NCBI GenBank assembly: GCA_003972845.1
Contig: QOAV01000114.1
Span: 1-6,957 of the forward strand
Reading direction: 5' to 3'
Length of the DNA stretch: 6,957 nt
Source: Gammaproteobacteria bacterium
GTDB lineage: Bacteria > Pseudomonadota > Gammaproteobacteria > QOAV01
Below the pieces are notes generated by a model. The model made no database searches. It saw nothing but the letters and a program-made list of their open reading frames with translations, and was not told the origin of the DNA. Positions 1 through 5,298 of this stretch are shown here, piece after piece. Both the position numbers and the translations under genes were made by a program. Numbering within the stretch: the stretch's first letter is position 1; every line of letters starts with the position of its first letter.

Positions 1-66
1 CAGGCGGCGGTGGCCTGGAAAGGAGTCGATCGAGAAATACGCTTGAACAAATTTCAGGTAGGCACG

Positions 67-92
67 AAAAAGGGCGCCGAAGCGCCCTTTCT
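67..92 (-). terminator. Intrinsic terminator of the sulfur-globule-like gene (UUCG tetraloop)
   Basis: Positions 69-77 and 82-90 form a perfect 9-bp inverted repeat (AAAGGGCGC / GCGCCCTTT) around a 4-base loop. Read on the minus strand the loop is TTCG, closed by C-G, which is an exceptionally stable tetraloop, and the stem runs into five T (71-67). It lies about 40 bases beyond the stop codon at 129, where a terminator is expected. On the plus strand the stem ends TTTCTCT, so it may also act weakly for a gene entering from the left edge. Confidence 0.9.
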
Positions 93-128
93 CTGATTCT
101 TGAATCGAGTCATGCCTGCGAGTCATGC

Positions 129-587
129 TTACTTGGAGGAAGCATCACCTTTGCAGGGAGCAGCTTCGATAGCGGCAGAAGGAGCCTGCGCCTGGGCTGC
201 TGCTTGAGCAGCATAGTAGCCGCGAGGAGCATAATAAGCGCTGTTGCCGTCGTAAGAGCTGCCGGCATACTGGCCCTGGTAACGGCCGCTGCCGTAGTAG
301 TCGCCATTGCCACGGCCTTGCCAATCGGTATCAGCGTCAGCATCCATGTCGGTTTCAGCGTCCATGTTGACATTCATGCTGAAAGATCCTTTGCCATGAC
401 CTTTGCCGTGGCCTTTGCCTTTGCCGCGGCCGTCAAAATCGCCGTAGCCATTGGTGTCGCCATAGCCGTAGCCATCGCCCCAGCCGTTAGAGCTGTTGTT
501 GTCGCCGAAGAAAGGCATATCGCTGGCCTGAGCCATTGAAGAAGCGGATACCAAAGCAGCCAGTGCAACAATTTTAGTCAGTTTCAT
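129..587 (-). CDS. Secreted low-complexity protein, sulfur globule protein-like
   Basis: This encodes 152 residues starting MKLTKIVALAALVSASSMAQA, a clean Sec signal peptide with an AQA cleavage site near residue 21, so the mature protein should be periplasmic or extracellular. The mature part is low-complexity: a Gly/Asn/Tyr/Asp-rich stretch (28-53), a basic Gly-Lys-His run (54-67, GKG and GKGH units), an acidic Asp/Met stretch (75-88), a Tyr/Gly stretch (92-124), an Ala/Gln stretch (125-143), and one Cys (145) near the end. I see no enzymatic motif. Signal peptide plus Gly/Asn/Tyr-rich body resembles sulfur globule envelope proteins (CV1/CV2 type), also annotated in methanotrophs. That assignment rests on composition and could be wrong; a generic structural or metal-binding secreted protein is the alternative. 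The start is supported by AGGGAA 7 bases upstream. The gene is monocistronic, with its own leader and terminator. Confidence 0.75.
   Translation of the reverse strand: MKLTKIVALAALVSASSMAQASDMPFFGDNNSSNGWGDGYGYGDTNGYGDFDGRGKGKGHGKGHGKGSFSMNVNMDAETDMDADADTDWQGRGNGDYYGSGRYQGQYAGSSYDGNSAYYAPRGYYAAQAAAQAQAPSAAIEAAPCKGDASSK
389..428 (-). repeat. 12-bp in-gene tandem repeat coding Gly-Lys-Gly-His units
   Basis: On the plus strand the unit CCTTTGCC plus four bases recurs (389-400, 400-411), followed by a shortened CCTTTGCCTTTGCC. On the coding strand this gives repeated GKGH/GKGK units at residues 54-67 of the secreted protein. Such a repeat can change copy number by slippage in steps that keep the frame. 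Confidence 0.7.
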
Positions 588-633
588 TTCAAGTTCCCTA
601 TATAGTTAAGTGTGTGATGATAGTAAATCTTGT

Positions 634-657
634 TCTGCTGCCCTGTTACTCAGCAGA
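634..657 (-). other. Stem-loop in the leader of the sulfur-globule-like gene
   Basis: TCTGCTG (634-640) and CAGCAGA (651-657) form a 7-bp perfect stem with a 10-base loop. If transcription starts near 663 it would lie at the very 5' end of the mRNA, about 45 bases before the start codon. It might stabilise the transcript, but nothing in the sequence shows a function. Confidence 0.4.
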
Positions 658-659
658 TG

Positions 660-688
660 TTGTTAGAATATTATAAGATTCTTATATT
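660..688 (+). promoter_or_regulatory. Putative plus-strand promoter facing the intergenic block
   Basis: TTGTTA (660-665) and TATATT (683-688) are separated by exactly 17 bases, matching 4/6 and 5/6 of the sigma70 consensus. Transcription would start near 695 and run into the otherwise gene-free block. It overlaps the oppositely directed promoter of the sulfur-globule-like gene, and the palindrome 672-686 lies between its hexamers. AT-rich sequence gives such matches by chance fairly often. Confidence 0.4.
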
Positions 689-699
689 AGCAAGAAGTA
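670..699 (-). promoter_or_regulatory. Putative promoter of the sulfur-globule-like gene
   Basis: The minus strand carries a perfect -10 hexamer, TATAAT (675-670). The position 18 bases upstream holds only a poor -35 (TACTTC, 699-694), so the promoter may need an activator. A start near 663 would give a leader of about 75 bases. The -10 lies partly within the palindrome TATAAGATTCTTATA (672-686), a possible operator. Confidence 0.45.
672..686. promoter_or_regulatory. Palindrome TATAAGATTCTTATA, possible operator
   Basis: Two 7-bp arms around a single central T form a perfect inverted repeat. It overlaps promoter-like elements on both strands, so a dimeric regulator bound here could affect both directions. 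I do not recognise it as the site of a known regulator. Confidence 0.4.
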
Positions 700-841
700 A
701 TTAACAAATAGTTCCCAACCCGATGGGGTATTCAGTCTATCTCCATGGGGAAGGGTCATCCAAAGCGGTGGATGGCATCCGCATCCAGGTATCGGGCGAG
801 TCCTGAATGGTGACTGTAGCGCCTCGTCGAGAAAGGTATAT

Positions 842-982
842 ATGAAGAGCTCGACCCATATGGATTCTGATATGGGTTCTGACTACTCTTCTCTGACCTG
901 CGTCTCGGCGTTTGTGGTGTCAGACCCAATCAGCCAGATCGCTGATCCGACTTTTTTTTTCACGCAGGTTTTAAATAAATGA
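842..982 (+). CDS. Possible small protein of 46 residues, unknown function
   Basis: ATG at 842 opens 46 codons to TGA at 980-982, preceded by GAGAAAGG five bases upstream, a fair Shine-Dalgarno match. The product is Ser/Asp-rich at the N-terminus, with a duplicated MDSD/MGSD unit from a 12-bp tandem repeat. A short hydrophobic stretch (SAFVVS) follows, then FFF encoded by the nine-T run. There is no signal peptide, membrane helix or domain I recognise. The same frame is open back to 701 but has no ATG before 842, so this may be the tail of a decayed gene. It also conflicts with the terminator at 919-960, which would cut the message before the stop codon. Treat it as a weak candidate. Confidence 0.25.
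   Translation: MKSSTHMDSDMGSDYSSLTCVSAFVVSDPISQIADPTFFFTQVLNK
859..882. repeat. Tandem duplication of a 12-bp unit
   Basis: TATGGATTCTGA (859-870) is followed directly by TATGGGTTCTGA (871-882), with one mismatch in 12. Part of it also forms the inverted repeat ACCCATAT/ATATGGGT. Confidence 0.7.
919..960 (+). terminator. Possible intrinsic terminator in the intergenic block
   Basis: ATCAGC (929-934) and GCTGAT (941-946) form a 6-bp stem with a 6-base loop, and GTC (919-921) can pair with GAC (949-951) across an internal loop. Nine uninterrupted T follow at 952-960. The stem is modest, so strength is uncertain. No annotated gene lies just upstream, which is why a small RNA is suspected. Confidence 0.45.
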
Positions 983-1002
983 CATAAAGCCAGAAGCATT
1001 AT

Positions 1003-1031
1003 TTGCAAAATGCATCGATTATAAATAATAT
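1003..1031 (+). promoter_or_regulatory. Putative promoter of the H-NS-like gene in AT-rich DNA
   Basis: TTGCAA (1003-1008) and TAATAT (1026-1031) are 17 bases apart. A second -10-like TATAAA lies at 1020-1025 without a good -35. The surrounding 965-1050 is strongly AT-rich, the kind of DNA that H-NS proteins bind, so autoregulation is plausible. A start near 1038 would place the inverted repeat 1053-1114 inside the leader RNA. Confidence 0.4.
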
Positions 1032-1052
1032 AAGCCGTGCTGGTATTCTATT

Positions 1053-1114
1053 AGGGAATCTCTGAATAAGTCATGATGGTTTTGATATTTTCATGACTTG
1101 TTCAGAGGTTCCCT
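1053..1114. repeat. 24-bp inverted repeat in the hns-like leader (hairpin or mini-element)
   Basis: The arms 1053-1076 and 1091-1114 match as inverted repeats at 22 of 24 positions with a 14-base spacer. Both mismatches become G-U pairs in plus-strand RNA, so the leader transcript could form an almost unbroken 24-bp hairpin ending 35 bases before the start codon. There is no T-run after it, so it is not an ordinary intrinsic terminator. The outer ends read AGGGAATCTCTGAA and, inverted, AGGGAACCTCTGAA, similar in style to insertion sequence ends. It could be a small non-autonomous element or a dispersed repeat. I see no clear target duplication and no transposase. Confidence 0.75.
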
Positions 1115-1149
1115 GGTGCATAAAAACAGACAAAAAATGGAGAGAAATA

Positions 1150-1464
1150 ATGGCGTTACCGAATATTTCAAAGCTGTCAGTCAAGGATCTGAATCAACTC
1201 ATTAAAGAAGCGCAAGCGACTATTCAGAAGCGCAAGCGCGAGCAAAAGAAAGCTCTGCTGGATAAATTCAAGGCGCAAGCGGCAAAGGAAGGACTGAGTC
1301 TGGATGAGGTTCTGGGCAAAGCTGGCGCCAAGCGCCAGAAAGTGGCTCCGAAGTACCGCAACCCGGCGGATCCTGCACAAACCTGGAGCGGCCGCGGTCG
1401 CAAACCTTTGTGGGTAATCGCAGCCCTGAAAAGCGGCAAGAAGCTGGATGATCTGTCTATCTGA
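1150..1464 (+). CDS. H-NS family nucleoid protein
   Basis: This 104-residue protein starts MALPNISKLSVKDL. It has a charged helical N-terminal half (about 8-45, rich in Lys, Gln and Glu, likely coiled-coil oligomerisation) and the H-NS C-terminal DNA-binding domain: PKYRNP (67-72), then TWSGRGRKPLW (78-88) with the AT-hook-like GRGRKP core, ending in the usual short basic tail. The family silences AT-rich genes and shapes the nucleoid. I chose ATG at 1150 because GGAG lies 7 bases upstream and the family normally starts with a short hydrophobic lead like this. A longer frame from ATG 1093 would translate the right arm of the inverted repeat and has no family-like residues there. It is followed by its own terminator. 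H-NS-like proteins occur in several paralogues, so I give no gene symbol. Confidence 0.9.
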   Translation: MALPNISKLSVKDLNQLIKEAQATIQKRKREQKKALLDKFKAQAAKEGLSLDEVLGKAGAKRQKVAPKYRNPADPAQTWSGRGRKPLWVIAALKSGKKLDDLSI

Positions 1465-1483
1465 TCCGCAAGATTTTATTGGC

Positions 1484-1511
1484 AAAGGCCGGTGTCAGGC
1501 CGGCCTTTTTT
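1484..1511 (+). terminator. Intrinsic terminator of the H-NS-like gene
   Basis: AAAGGCCGG (1484-1492) and CCGGCCTTT (1500-1508) form a 9-bp perfect stem with a 7-base loop, continuing into a run of six T (1506-1511). It lies 20 bases after the stop codon. The convergent methyltransferase gene ends at 1531, and on the minus strand the stem is followed by only three T, so it may work weakly for that gene too. Confidence 0.9.
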
Positions 1512-1530
1512 ATGCCATGTGAATAAAAAT

Positions 1531-2124
1531 TTATTTTCTGGTTAAAACATAAGCCGCTTCATGTCGGCCGGAAGGGTGTTCCACGGTTTCTATCTGCTCA
1601 GACCAATTCCATCGTACGGGCGGAAATAATTGCTTCAAACTGCCGGGGTCGCAATGATAAGGTGGCCCGCCCTGAGAAAAAGTCTGCATCCACAAAGCCA
1701 GCAGAAAACCGCCAGGTTTTAACCAGTTATATAGCTGTTCTTCATATTGTTCCCAATACACCGGATCGAGAGCACAAAGAGAGGTTTGTTCGTAAACGGC
1801 ATCGAAAGGGTATTTCGTCTGCCATTGCAGCATATCCACTTCCAGCACCTCAGCCTGCAGTTTTTCCTGCGCCAGGCTGCGTTTCAAATGACCGATGGCG
1901 CTGGAGCTGATGTCCAGTGCGGTAACCTTGAATCCGCGCCGCGCCAGTTCGACCACTTCATGGCCGCGCCCGCAACCGGGAGTCAATAGTCTGCCTGCGG
2001 TCAATCCGGTATGATCCAGCATCATGTTCAGGGCCGGGCTGACGTCGCCCCGATCCCATCCGGTCTGGCCTTGGCGATAACGATTTTCCCATTCCTGTTT
2101 CATAAGCGCATTAGAATGACACAT
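1531..2124 (-). CDS. TPMT-family SAM-dependent methyltransferase
   Basis: This encodes up to 197 residues of the thiopurine S-methyltransferase (TPMT) fold. Family marks in order: WENRYRQGQTGWDRGDVSPAL entry region (12-32), SAM-binding motif I LLTPGCGRGHEV (46-57), the acidic end of strand 2 VTALDIS (67-73), YEQTSLCAL (111-119), LKPGGFLLAL (135-144) and GGPPYHCD (152-159). Family members methylate sulfur, selenium, tellurium or halide acceptors; the natural substrate here cannot be read from sequence. The start is uncertain. ATG 2124 adds seven residues before a second ATG at 2103 that begins MKQEWENRY, and neither has a clear Shine-Dalgarno sequence. The second fits the family start well. 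The gene has its own promoter candidate and is divergent from dusA, so it is probably transcribed alone. Confidence 0.88.
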   Translation of the reverse strand: MCHSNALMKQEWENRYRQGQTGWDRGDVSPALNMMLDHTGLTAGRLLTPGCGRGHEVVELARRGFKVTALDISSSAIGHLKRSLAQEKLQAEVLEVDMLQWQTKYPFDAVYEQTSLCALDPVYWEQYEEQLYNWLKPGGFLLALWMQTFSQGGPPYHCDPGSLKQLFPPVRWNWSEQIETVEHPSGRHEAAYVLTRK

Positions 2125-2170
2125 AACTGGTTACAGTGTTGCCTGATCGAAAATTGGCATACTCGTCCGA

Positions 2171-2198
2171 ATCATAAAGTTTCGGCAAGCGCTTTCAA
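2171..2198 (-). promoter_or_regulatory. Putative sigma70 promoter of the TPMT-family gene
   Basis: On the minus strand TTGAAA (2198-2193) and TATGAT (2176-2171) are 16 bases apart, matching 5/6 and 5/6 of the consensus. Transcription would start near 2164, about 40 bases before ATG 2124. I find no equally good promoter for dusA on the other strand. Confidence 0.6.
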
Positions 2199-2270
2199 GG
2201 GCTACGGACTCTGTTATGTGCCCCGGACCCGGTCGCTCTTCGCCTTTGGGCGGGTGCCGATGCCGGTTTC

Positions 2271-3287
2271 ATGACAAAGTACAGTCGGCGGTTTTGTGTC
2301 GCGCCCATGCTGGACTGGACAGACCGGCATGAACGATACTTTTTGCGCCTGATCAGCCGGCATGCCTGGCTGTATACGGAAATGCTCACCACCGGAGCGG
2401 TGATTCACGGCGATCGTGAACGCTTGCTGGGCATGAATGAATGTGAGCGCCCAGTGGCTCTGCAGTTGGGCGGCAGCGATCCGGCAGCCATGGCTCAATG
2501 CGCGCGCATTGGCGTGGATCATGGGTATGACGAAATCAACATCAATGTGGGCTGCCCCAGCGATCGCGTACTGTCCGGACAATTTGGCGCCTGCCTGATG
2601 GCGCGGCCGGAGCTGGTGGCCGAATGCGTGGCGGCAATGACAGCGGAAGTGAATGTACCGGTCACCGTGAAAAGCCGTATCGGCATCGATCACCAAGACA
2701 GTTACCAAGAGCTTGAGCGGTTTGTTTCCACCGTTGCCGGGGCTGGCTGCGGAACATTCATCATTCACGCGCGCAAAGCCTGGCTGCAGGGGCTGAGCCC
2801 GAAAGAAAACCGGGATATTCCGCCGCTGCAATATGACACGGTATTTCGCATCAAGCAGGATTTTCCCGGGTTGGAGATCATCATCAACGGCGGCATTACC
2901 GGGCTGGCCCGGGCGCGCGAGCTGCTGTCATTCGTGGATGGCGTCATGCTGGGGCGCAAGGTTTACCATGAACCGTGGTTGCTTGCGCAGGTGGATCAGC
3001 TTTTCTATGGGGCAGACAAAAACGACTTAACGCGTGAGGAAGTCGTTCGGCGTTACATGCCTTATATGCAAAGCTGGCTGGATAAGGGTGTGAAACTATC
3101 GAGCATGACTCGGCACATACTGGGGCTGTATCAGGGGCAGCCGGGCGCCAGAATCTGGCGCCGCTGTCTCAGCGAAAACGCCCACAAAAAGGGCGCCGGA
3201 GTGGAAGTTGTCGTCGCAGCGCTGGACAGGGTGCGCGAAGTACAAGAAACTGTGCGCAAAAACAATGACGACAGGACCGGACAATGA
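2271..3287 (+). CDS. dusA: tRNA-dihydrouridine(20/20a) synthase DusA
   Basis: This 338-residue FMN enzyme reduces uridine to dihydrouridine in the D-loop of tRNA, using NADPH. The N-terminal TIM barrel shows [14 protein letters not shown] (7-20), TEMLTTGA (36-43), ALQLGGSDP (63-71), and [10 protein letters not shown] (91-100) with catalytic Cys95. It continues with VTVKSRIG (131-138), the FMN-binding [16 protein letters not shown] (166-181), INGGI (205-209) and GVMLGR (224-229). The C-terminal helical tRNA-binding domain ends with the DusA-typical [13 protein letters not shown] and [10 protein letters not shown]. It matches E. coli DusA nearly end to end, which separates it from DusB and DusC. 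No Shine-Dalgarno sequence precedes ATG 2271 and there is no in-frame ATG or GTG just upstream. The next Met (13) lies inside the conserved core, so 2271 is the likely start. Its last four bases overlap yqhA. Confidence 0.96.
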   Translation: MTKYSRRFCVAPMLDWTDRHERYFLRLISRHAWLYTEMLTTGAVIHGDRERLLGMNECERPVALQLGGSDPAAMAQCARIGVDHGYDEININVGCPSDRVLSGQFGACLMARPELVAECVAAMTAEVNVPVTVKSRIGIDHQDSYQELERFVSTVAGAGCGTFIIHARKAWLQGLSPKENRDIPPLQYDTVFRIKQDFPGLEIIINGGITGLARARELLSFVDGVMLGRKVYHEPWLLAQVDQLFYGADKNDLTREEVVRRYMPYMQSWLDKGVKLSSMTRHILGLYQGQPGARIWRRCLSENAHKKGAGVEVVVAALDRVREVQETVRKNNDDRTGQ

Positions 3288-3775
3288 TCGAAAAAATATT
3301 TGAAAGACTGCTCTATGCCAGTCGCTGGATCCTGGCGCCGTTGTATCTGGGGTTGGCTTTTGCCATGCTGGCGGTGGGCATCAAGTTTTTCGAGGAAGTG
3401 TTCCATATGTTGCCGCATATCGCGGCGATTTCGGAATCCGATCTGGTACTGGCCATTCTATCGCTGATTGATCTGTCGTTGGTGGGCGGTTTGCTGGTCA
3501 TGGTCATGCTCAGCGGCTACGAGAATTTTGTTTCGACCATCAATCTGGAAAGCGGCGATGAAAAGTTGGCCTGGCTCGGCAAGCTGGATACCGGTTCGCT
3601 GAAACAGAAAGTGGCGGCTTCGATCATTGCCATATCTTCCATTCATCTGCTGCAGATATTCATGAACGCCGAGCAGGTGGATAACTCGAAACTCATGTGG
3701 TACGTCATCATTCATCTGACCTTTGTTCTTTCCGCCATGGGCATCGCGCTGGTGGATAGAATGTCCTCTCACTGA
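3284..3775 (+). CDS. yqhA: UPF0114 family inner membrane protein YqhA
   Basis: This 163-residue protein closely follows E. coli YqhA (UPF0114). Shared stretches include YASRWILAP (11-19), [20 protein letters not shown] (51-70), SGYENFVS (77-84), [15 protein letters not shown] (109-123) and [16 protein letters not shown] (136-151). Four membrane helices are visible at roughly 14-34, 53-76, 110-127 and 137-157. The biochemical role of the family is not established to my knowledge, so the label is by family only. ATG overlaps the dusA stop in ATGA, with AGGA 7 bases upstream inside dusA, indicating translational coupling. Nothing links a membrane protein of this type to tRNA modification; the pairing may only reflect operon layout. 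Confidence 0.95.
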   Translation: MIEKIFERLLYASRWILAPLYLGLAFAMLAVGIKFFEEVFHMLPHIAAISESDLVLAILSLIDLSLVGGLLVMVMLSGYENFVSTINLESGDEKLAWLGKLDTGSLKQKVAASIIAISSIHLLQIFMNAEQVDNSKLMWYVIIHLTFVLSAMGIALVDRMSSH

Positions 3776-3798
3776 GTCTGACGAAGCGGGATCTGACA

Positions 3799-5298
3799 TT
3801 GAACGCCAGTCATGCATGGCGCCTGGTCGAACAGGTTTGGGACAATTCCATATTGCCACAGCTGGCGGAATACATACGCATCCCGGCCAAATCGCCCGCT
3901 TTTGATCCCGACTGGGAGCAAAACGGTTATATCGAGGACGCGCTGAATCTGGCCGTCGGATGGTGCCGGACGGTGCCGTTGCAGGGTATGGAGATCCGGG
4001 TCGAGCGGCTGCCAGGACGCACACCGCTGCTGTATATCGACATTCCCGGCAATATTGAGCAGACAGTTCTGTTATACGGACATCTGGACAAGCAACCCGA
4101 AATGAGTGGCTGGGAAGAAGGCCTGGGGCCGTGGCAGCCGGTTTTTCGCGAGGGCCGCTTGTATGGCCGCGGCGGCGCCGATGATGGCTATGCCGTATTT
4201 GCCTCGTTGACCGCTATCCATGTATTGCAGGAGCAGGGCATTCCCCACGCCAGTTGCAAATTGCTCATCGAGACCTGCGAAGAAAGCGGAAGCTACGATT
4301 TGCCTTTTTATGTGGAAGCCCTGAGTGAGGAAATCGGTCAGCCCGATCTGGTGGTTTGTCTGGACTCCGGCGCGGGCAATTACGACCAGCTCTGGTGCAC
4401 CACGTCCCTGCGCGGACTGGTGGGCGGCACTTTGACCGTGGATGTGCTCACTGAAGGCGTGCATTCGGGAGACGCCAGCGGCGTCGTGCCCTCCAGCTTC
4501 CGCATCATGCGGCAGTTGCTGTCGCGGCTGGAAGATGAACAGAGCGGTACAATTCTGCCGCCCGAGCTGAATGCCGCGGTGCCGGAACAGCGCCGCCGGC
4601 AGGCTGCCCATGCGGCGCAGGTGCTGGGTGATTCGATCTGGCGGCGTTTCCCTTTCGGGCAAGGTGTCGAACCGACCACACTGACGCCGGAGCAGCTGGT
4701 GTTGAATCGGACATGGCAACCTGCGCTGGAAGTGATAGGCGCGGCCGATCTGCCGGATCCGGACACCGCCGGCAATGTGCTGCGGCCATCGACCACGCTC
4801 AAGCTGTCGCTGCGTCTGCCGCCAACTGTTGCAGCAGACAGGGCGACGGATGTGTTGAAGCAGTTGTTCGAACGTAATGCGCCATACCGGGCCCGTGTCC
4901 GCTTCAAACCGGACTGGGGGGCCAGCGGCTGGGATGCTCCGCCGCTGGCGGACTGGCTGGAAAGCGCGCTGGAGGCGGGCTCGCAACATTTTTTCCATGC
5001 GCCCTGCGTTTTCATGGGCGAGGGCGGAACCATACCGTTCATGGGCATGCTCGGTGAAGCCTTTCCCCACGCCCAGTTTGTGATTACCGGCGTACTCGGG
5101 CCCCATTCCAACGCCCACGGCCCGAACGAGTTCCTGCACATCGCCACCGCCATGAAACTGACCTGCTGCGTGGCCGAAATATTGGAAAAACACTGTTTGC
5201 ACCATACAATCCCTTCAGACGCTGAAGATTTTGTGCCGGAAAGCGGGTCTGCTTCTGGTCAGTTCGGCAATTCCAAACCACCGCGGCGGAACCAATGA
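3799..5298 (+). CDS. M20 family zinc metallopeptidase (dipeptidase-like)
   Basis: This 499-residue M20 hydrolase has a complete two-metal site: YGHLDKQP with His95 and Asp97, GRGGADD with bridging Asp128, the Glu161-Glu162 pair (TCEESGS), Asp189 (CLDSG) and His440 (NAHGPNE). EGVHSGDASG with His222 marks the lid/dimerisation domain inserted in the middle. The layout and length fit the carnosinase-like (CNDP) dipeptidase branch better than the shorter ArgE/DapE deacylases, but the substrate is not readable from sequence. The start is TTG at 3799: the conserved IRIPAKSPAFDPDW (26-39) comes before any in-frame ATG, the first being at 3988. A weak GCGGGA lies 7 bases upstream of the TTG. The last 35 or so residues after the core are poorly structured and Ser/Pro-rich, and their DNA holds a promoter-like sequence for argA. 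The gene follows yqhA by 23 bases and overlaps argA by 4. Confidence 0.92.
   Translation: MNASHAWRLVEQVWDNSILPQLAEYIRIPAKSPAFDPDWEQNGYIEDALNLAVGWCRTVPLQGMEIRVERLPGRTPLLYIDIPGNIEQTVLLYGHLDKQPEMSGWEEGLGPWQPVFREGRLYGRGGADDGYAVFASLTAIHVLQEQGIPHASCKLLIETCEESGSYDLPFYVEALSEEIGQPDLVVCLDSGAGNYDQLWCTTSLRGLVGGTLTVDVLTEGVHSGDASGVVPSSFRIMRQLLSRLEDEQSGTILPPELNAAVPEQRRRQAAHAAQVLGDSIWRRFPFGQGVEPTTLTPEQLVLNRTWQPALEVIGAADLPDPDTAGNVLRPSTTLKLSLRLPPTVAADRATDVLKQLFERNAPYRARVRFKPDWGASGWDAPPLADWLESALEAGSQHFFHAPCVFMGEGGTIPFMGMLGEAFPHAQFVITGVLGPHSNAHGPNEFLHIATAMKLTCCVAEILEKHCLHHTIPSDAEDFVPESGSASGQFGNSKPPRRNQ
5182..5210 (+). promoter_or_regulatory. Putative internal promoter for argA
   Basis: TTGGAA (5182-5187) and TACAAT (5205-5210) are exactly 17 bases apart, matching 4/6 and 5/6 of the sigma70 consensus. 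The start would be near 5217, giving a leader of about 78 bases before argA. A small inverted repeat, CTTCAG/CTGAAG (5213-5227), sits at the predicted start and could be an operator. It does not resemble an ArgR box. The site lies in codons of the divergent-looking C-terminal tail of the M20 gene. Confidence 0.45.

Larger units (their letters stand above)
695..960 (+). ncRNA. Candidate structured small RNA or transcribed leader
   Basis: This block of about 265 bases has no recognisable gene. It follows a promoter-like sequence (660-688) and ends at a hairpin plus nine T (929-960). In between are several possible stems: alternative pairings around 758-787 built from CATCC and GGATG, GTCGAG (826-831) with CTCGAC (850-855), and ACCCATAT (854-861) with ATATGGGT (870-877). 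The last two share two bases and cannot both form completely. I match it to no known riboswitch or RNA family. The frame from 701 to 979 is also open on this strand, so a decayed gene remains possible. Confidence 0.3.

Noticed and set aside
1..46. Possible end of a plus-strand gene (frame ending SIEKYA with TGA at 44-46)
   Set aside because: Only 14 codons are visible and other frames are open too. The shared terminator at 67-92 would suit it, but there is not enough to call a gene.
204..539. 111-codon plus-strand frame opposite the sulfur-globule-like gene, almost all Ala/Val/Ile
   Set aside because: It is the mirror of Gly/Asp/Tyr-rich codons on the other strand. The real gene has a signal peptide, ribosome-binding site and terminator; this frame has none.
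723..806. 27-codon ATG frame at the left of the intergenic block
   Set aside because: It has no Shine-Dalgarno sequence, is very short, and overlaps alternative frames that are equally open.
1053..1114. Inverted repeat read as an intrinsic terminator
   Set aside because: No T-run follows on either strand, the stem is AT-containing and long, and it lies in the leader of a gene rather than behind one.
2214..2831. 205-codon minus-strand frame opposite dusA
   Set aside because: It overlaps the conserved dusA catalytic core and the divergent promoter region, with no family-like features.
4072..5205. 377-codon minus-strand frame opposite the M20 gene
   Set aside because: The plus strand holds a full M20 active site and family-wide similarity. 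The minus frame is His/Gln/Arg-rich with no domain, typical of antisense frames in GC-rich genes.
5213..5227. CTTCAG/CTGAAG palindrome as an ArgR operator for argA
   Set aside because: It does not match the ArgR box pattern (TNTGAAT with ATTCANA), so arginine repressor control is not supported by sequence.
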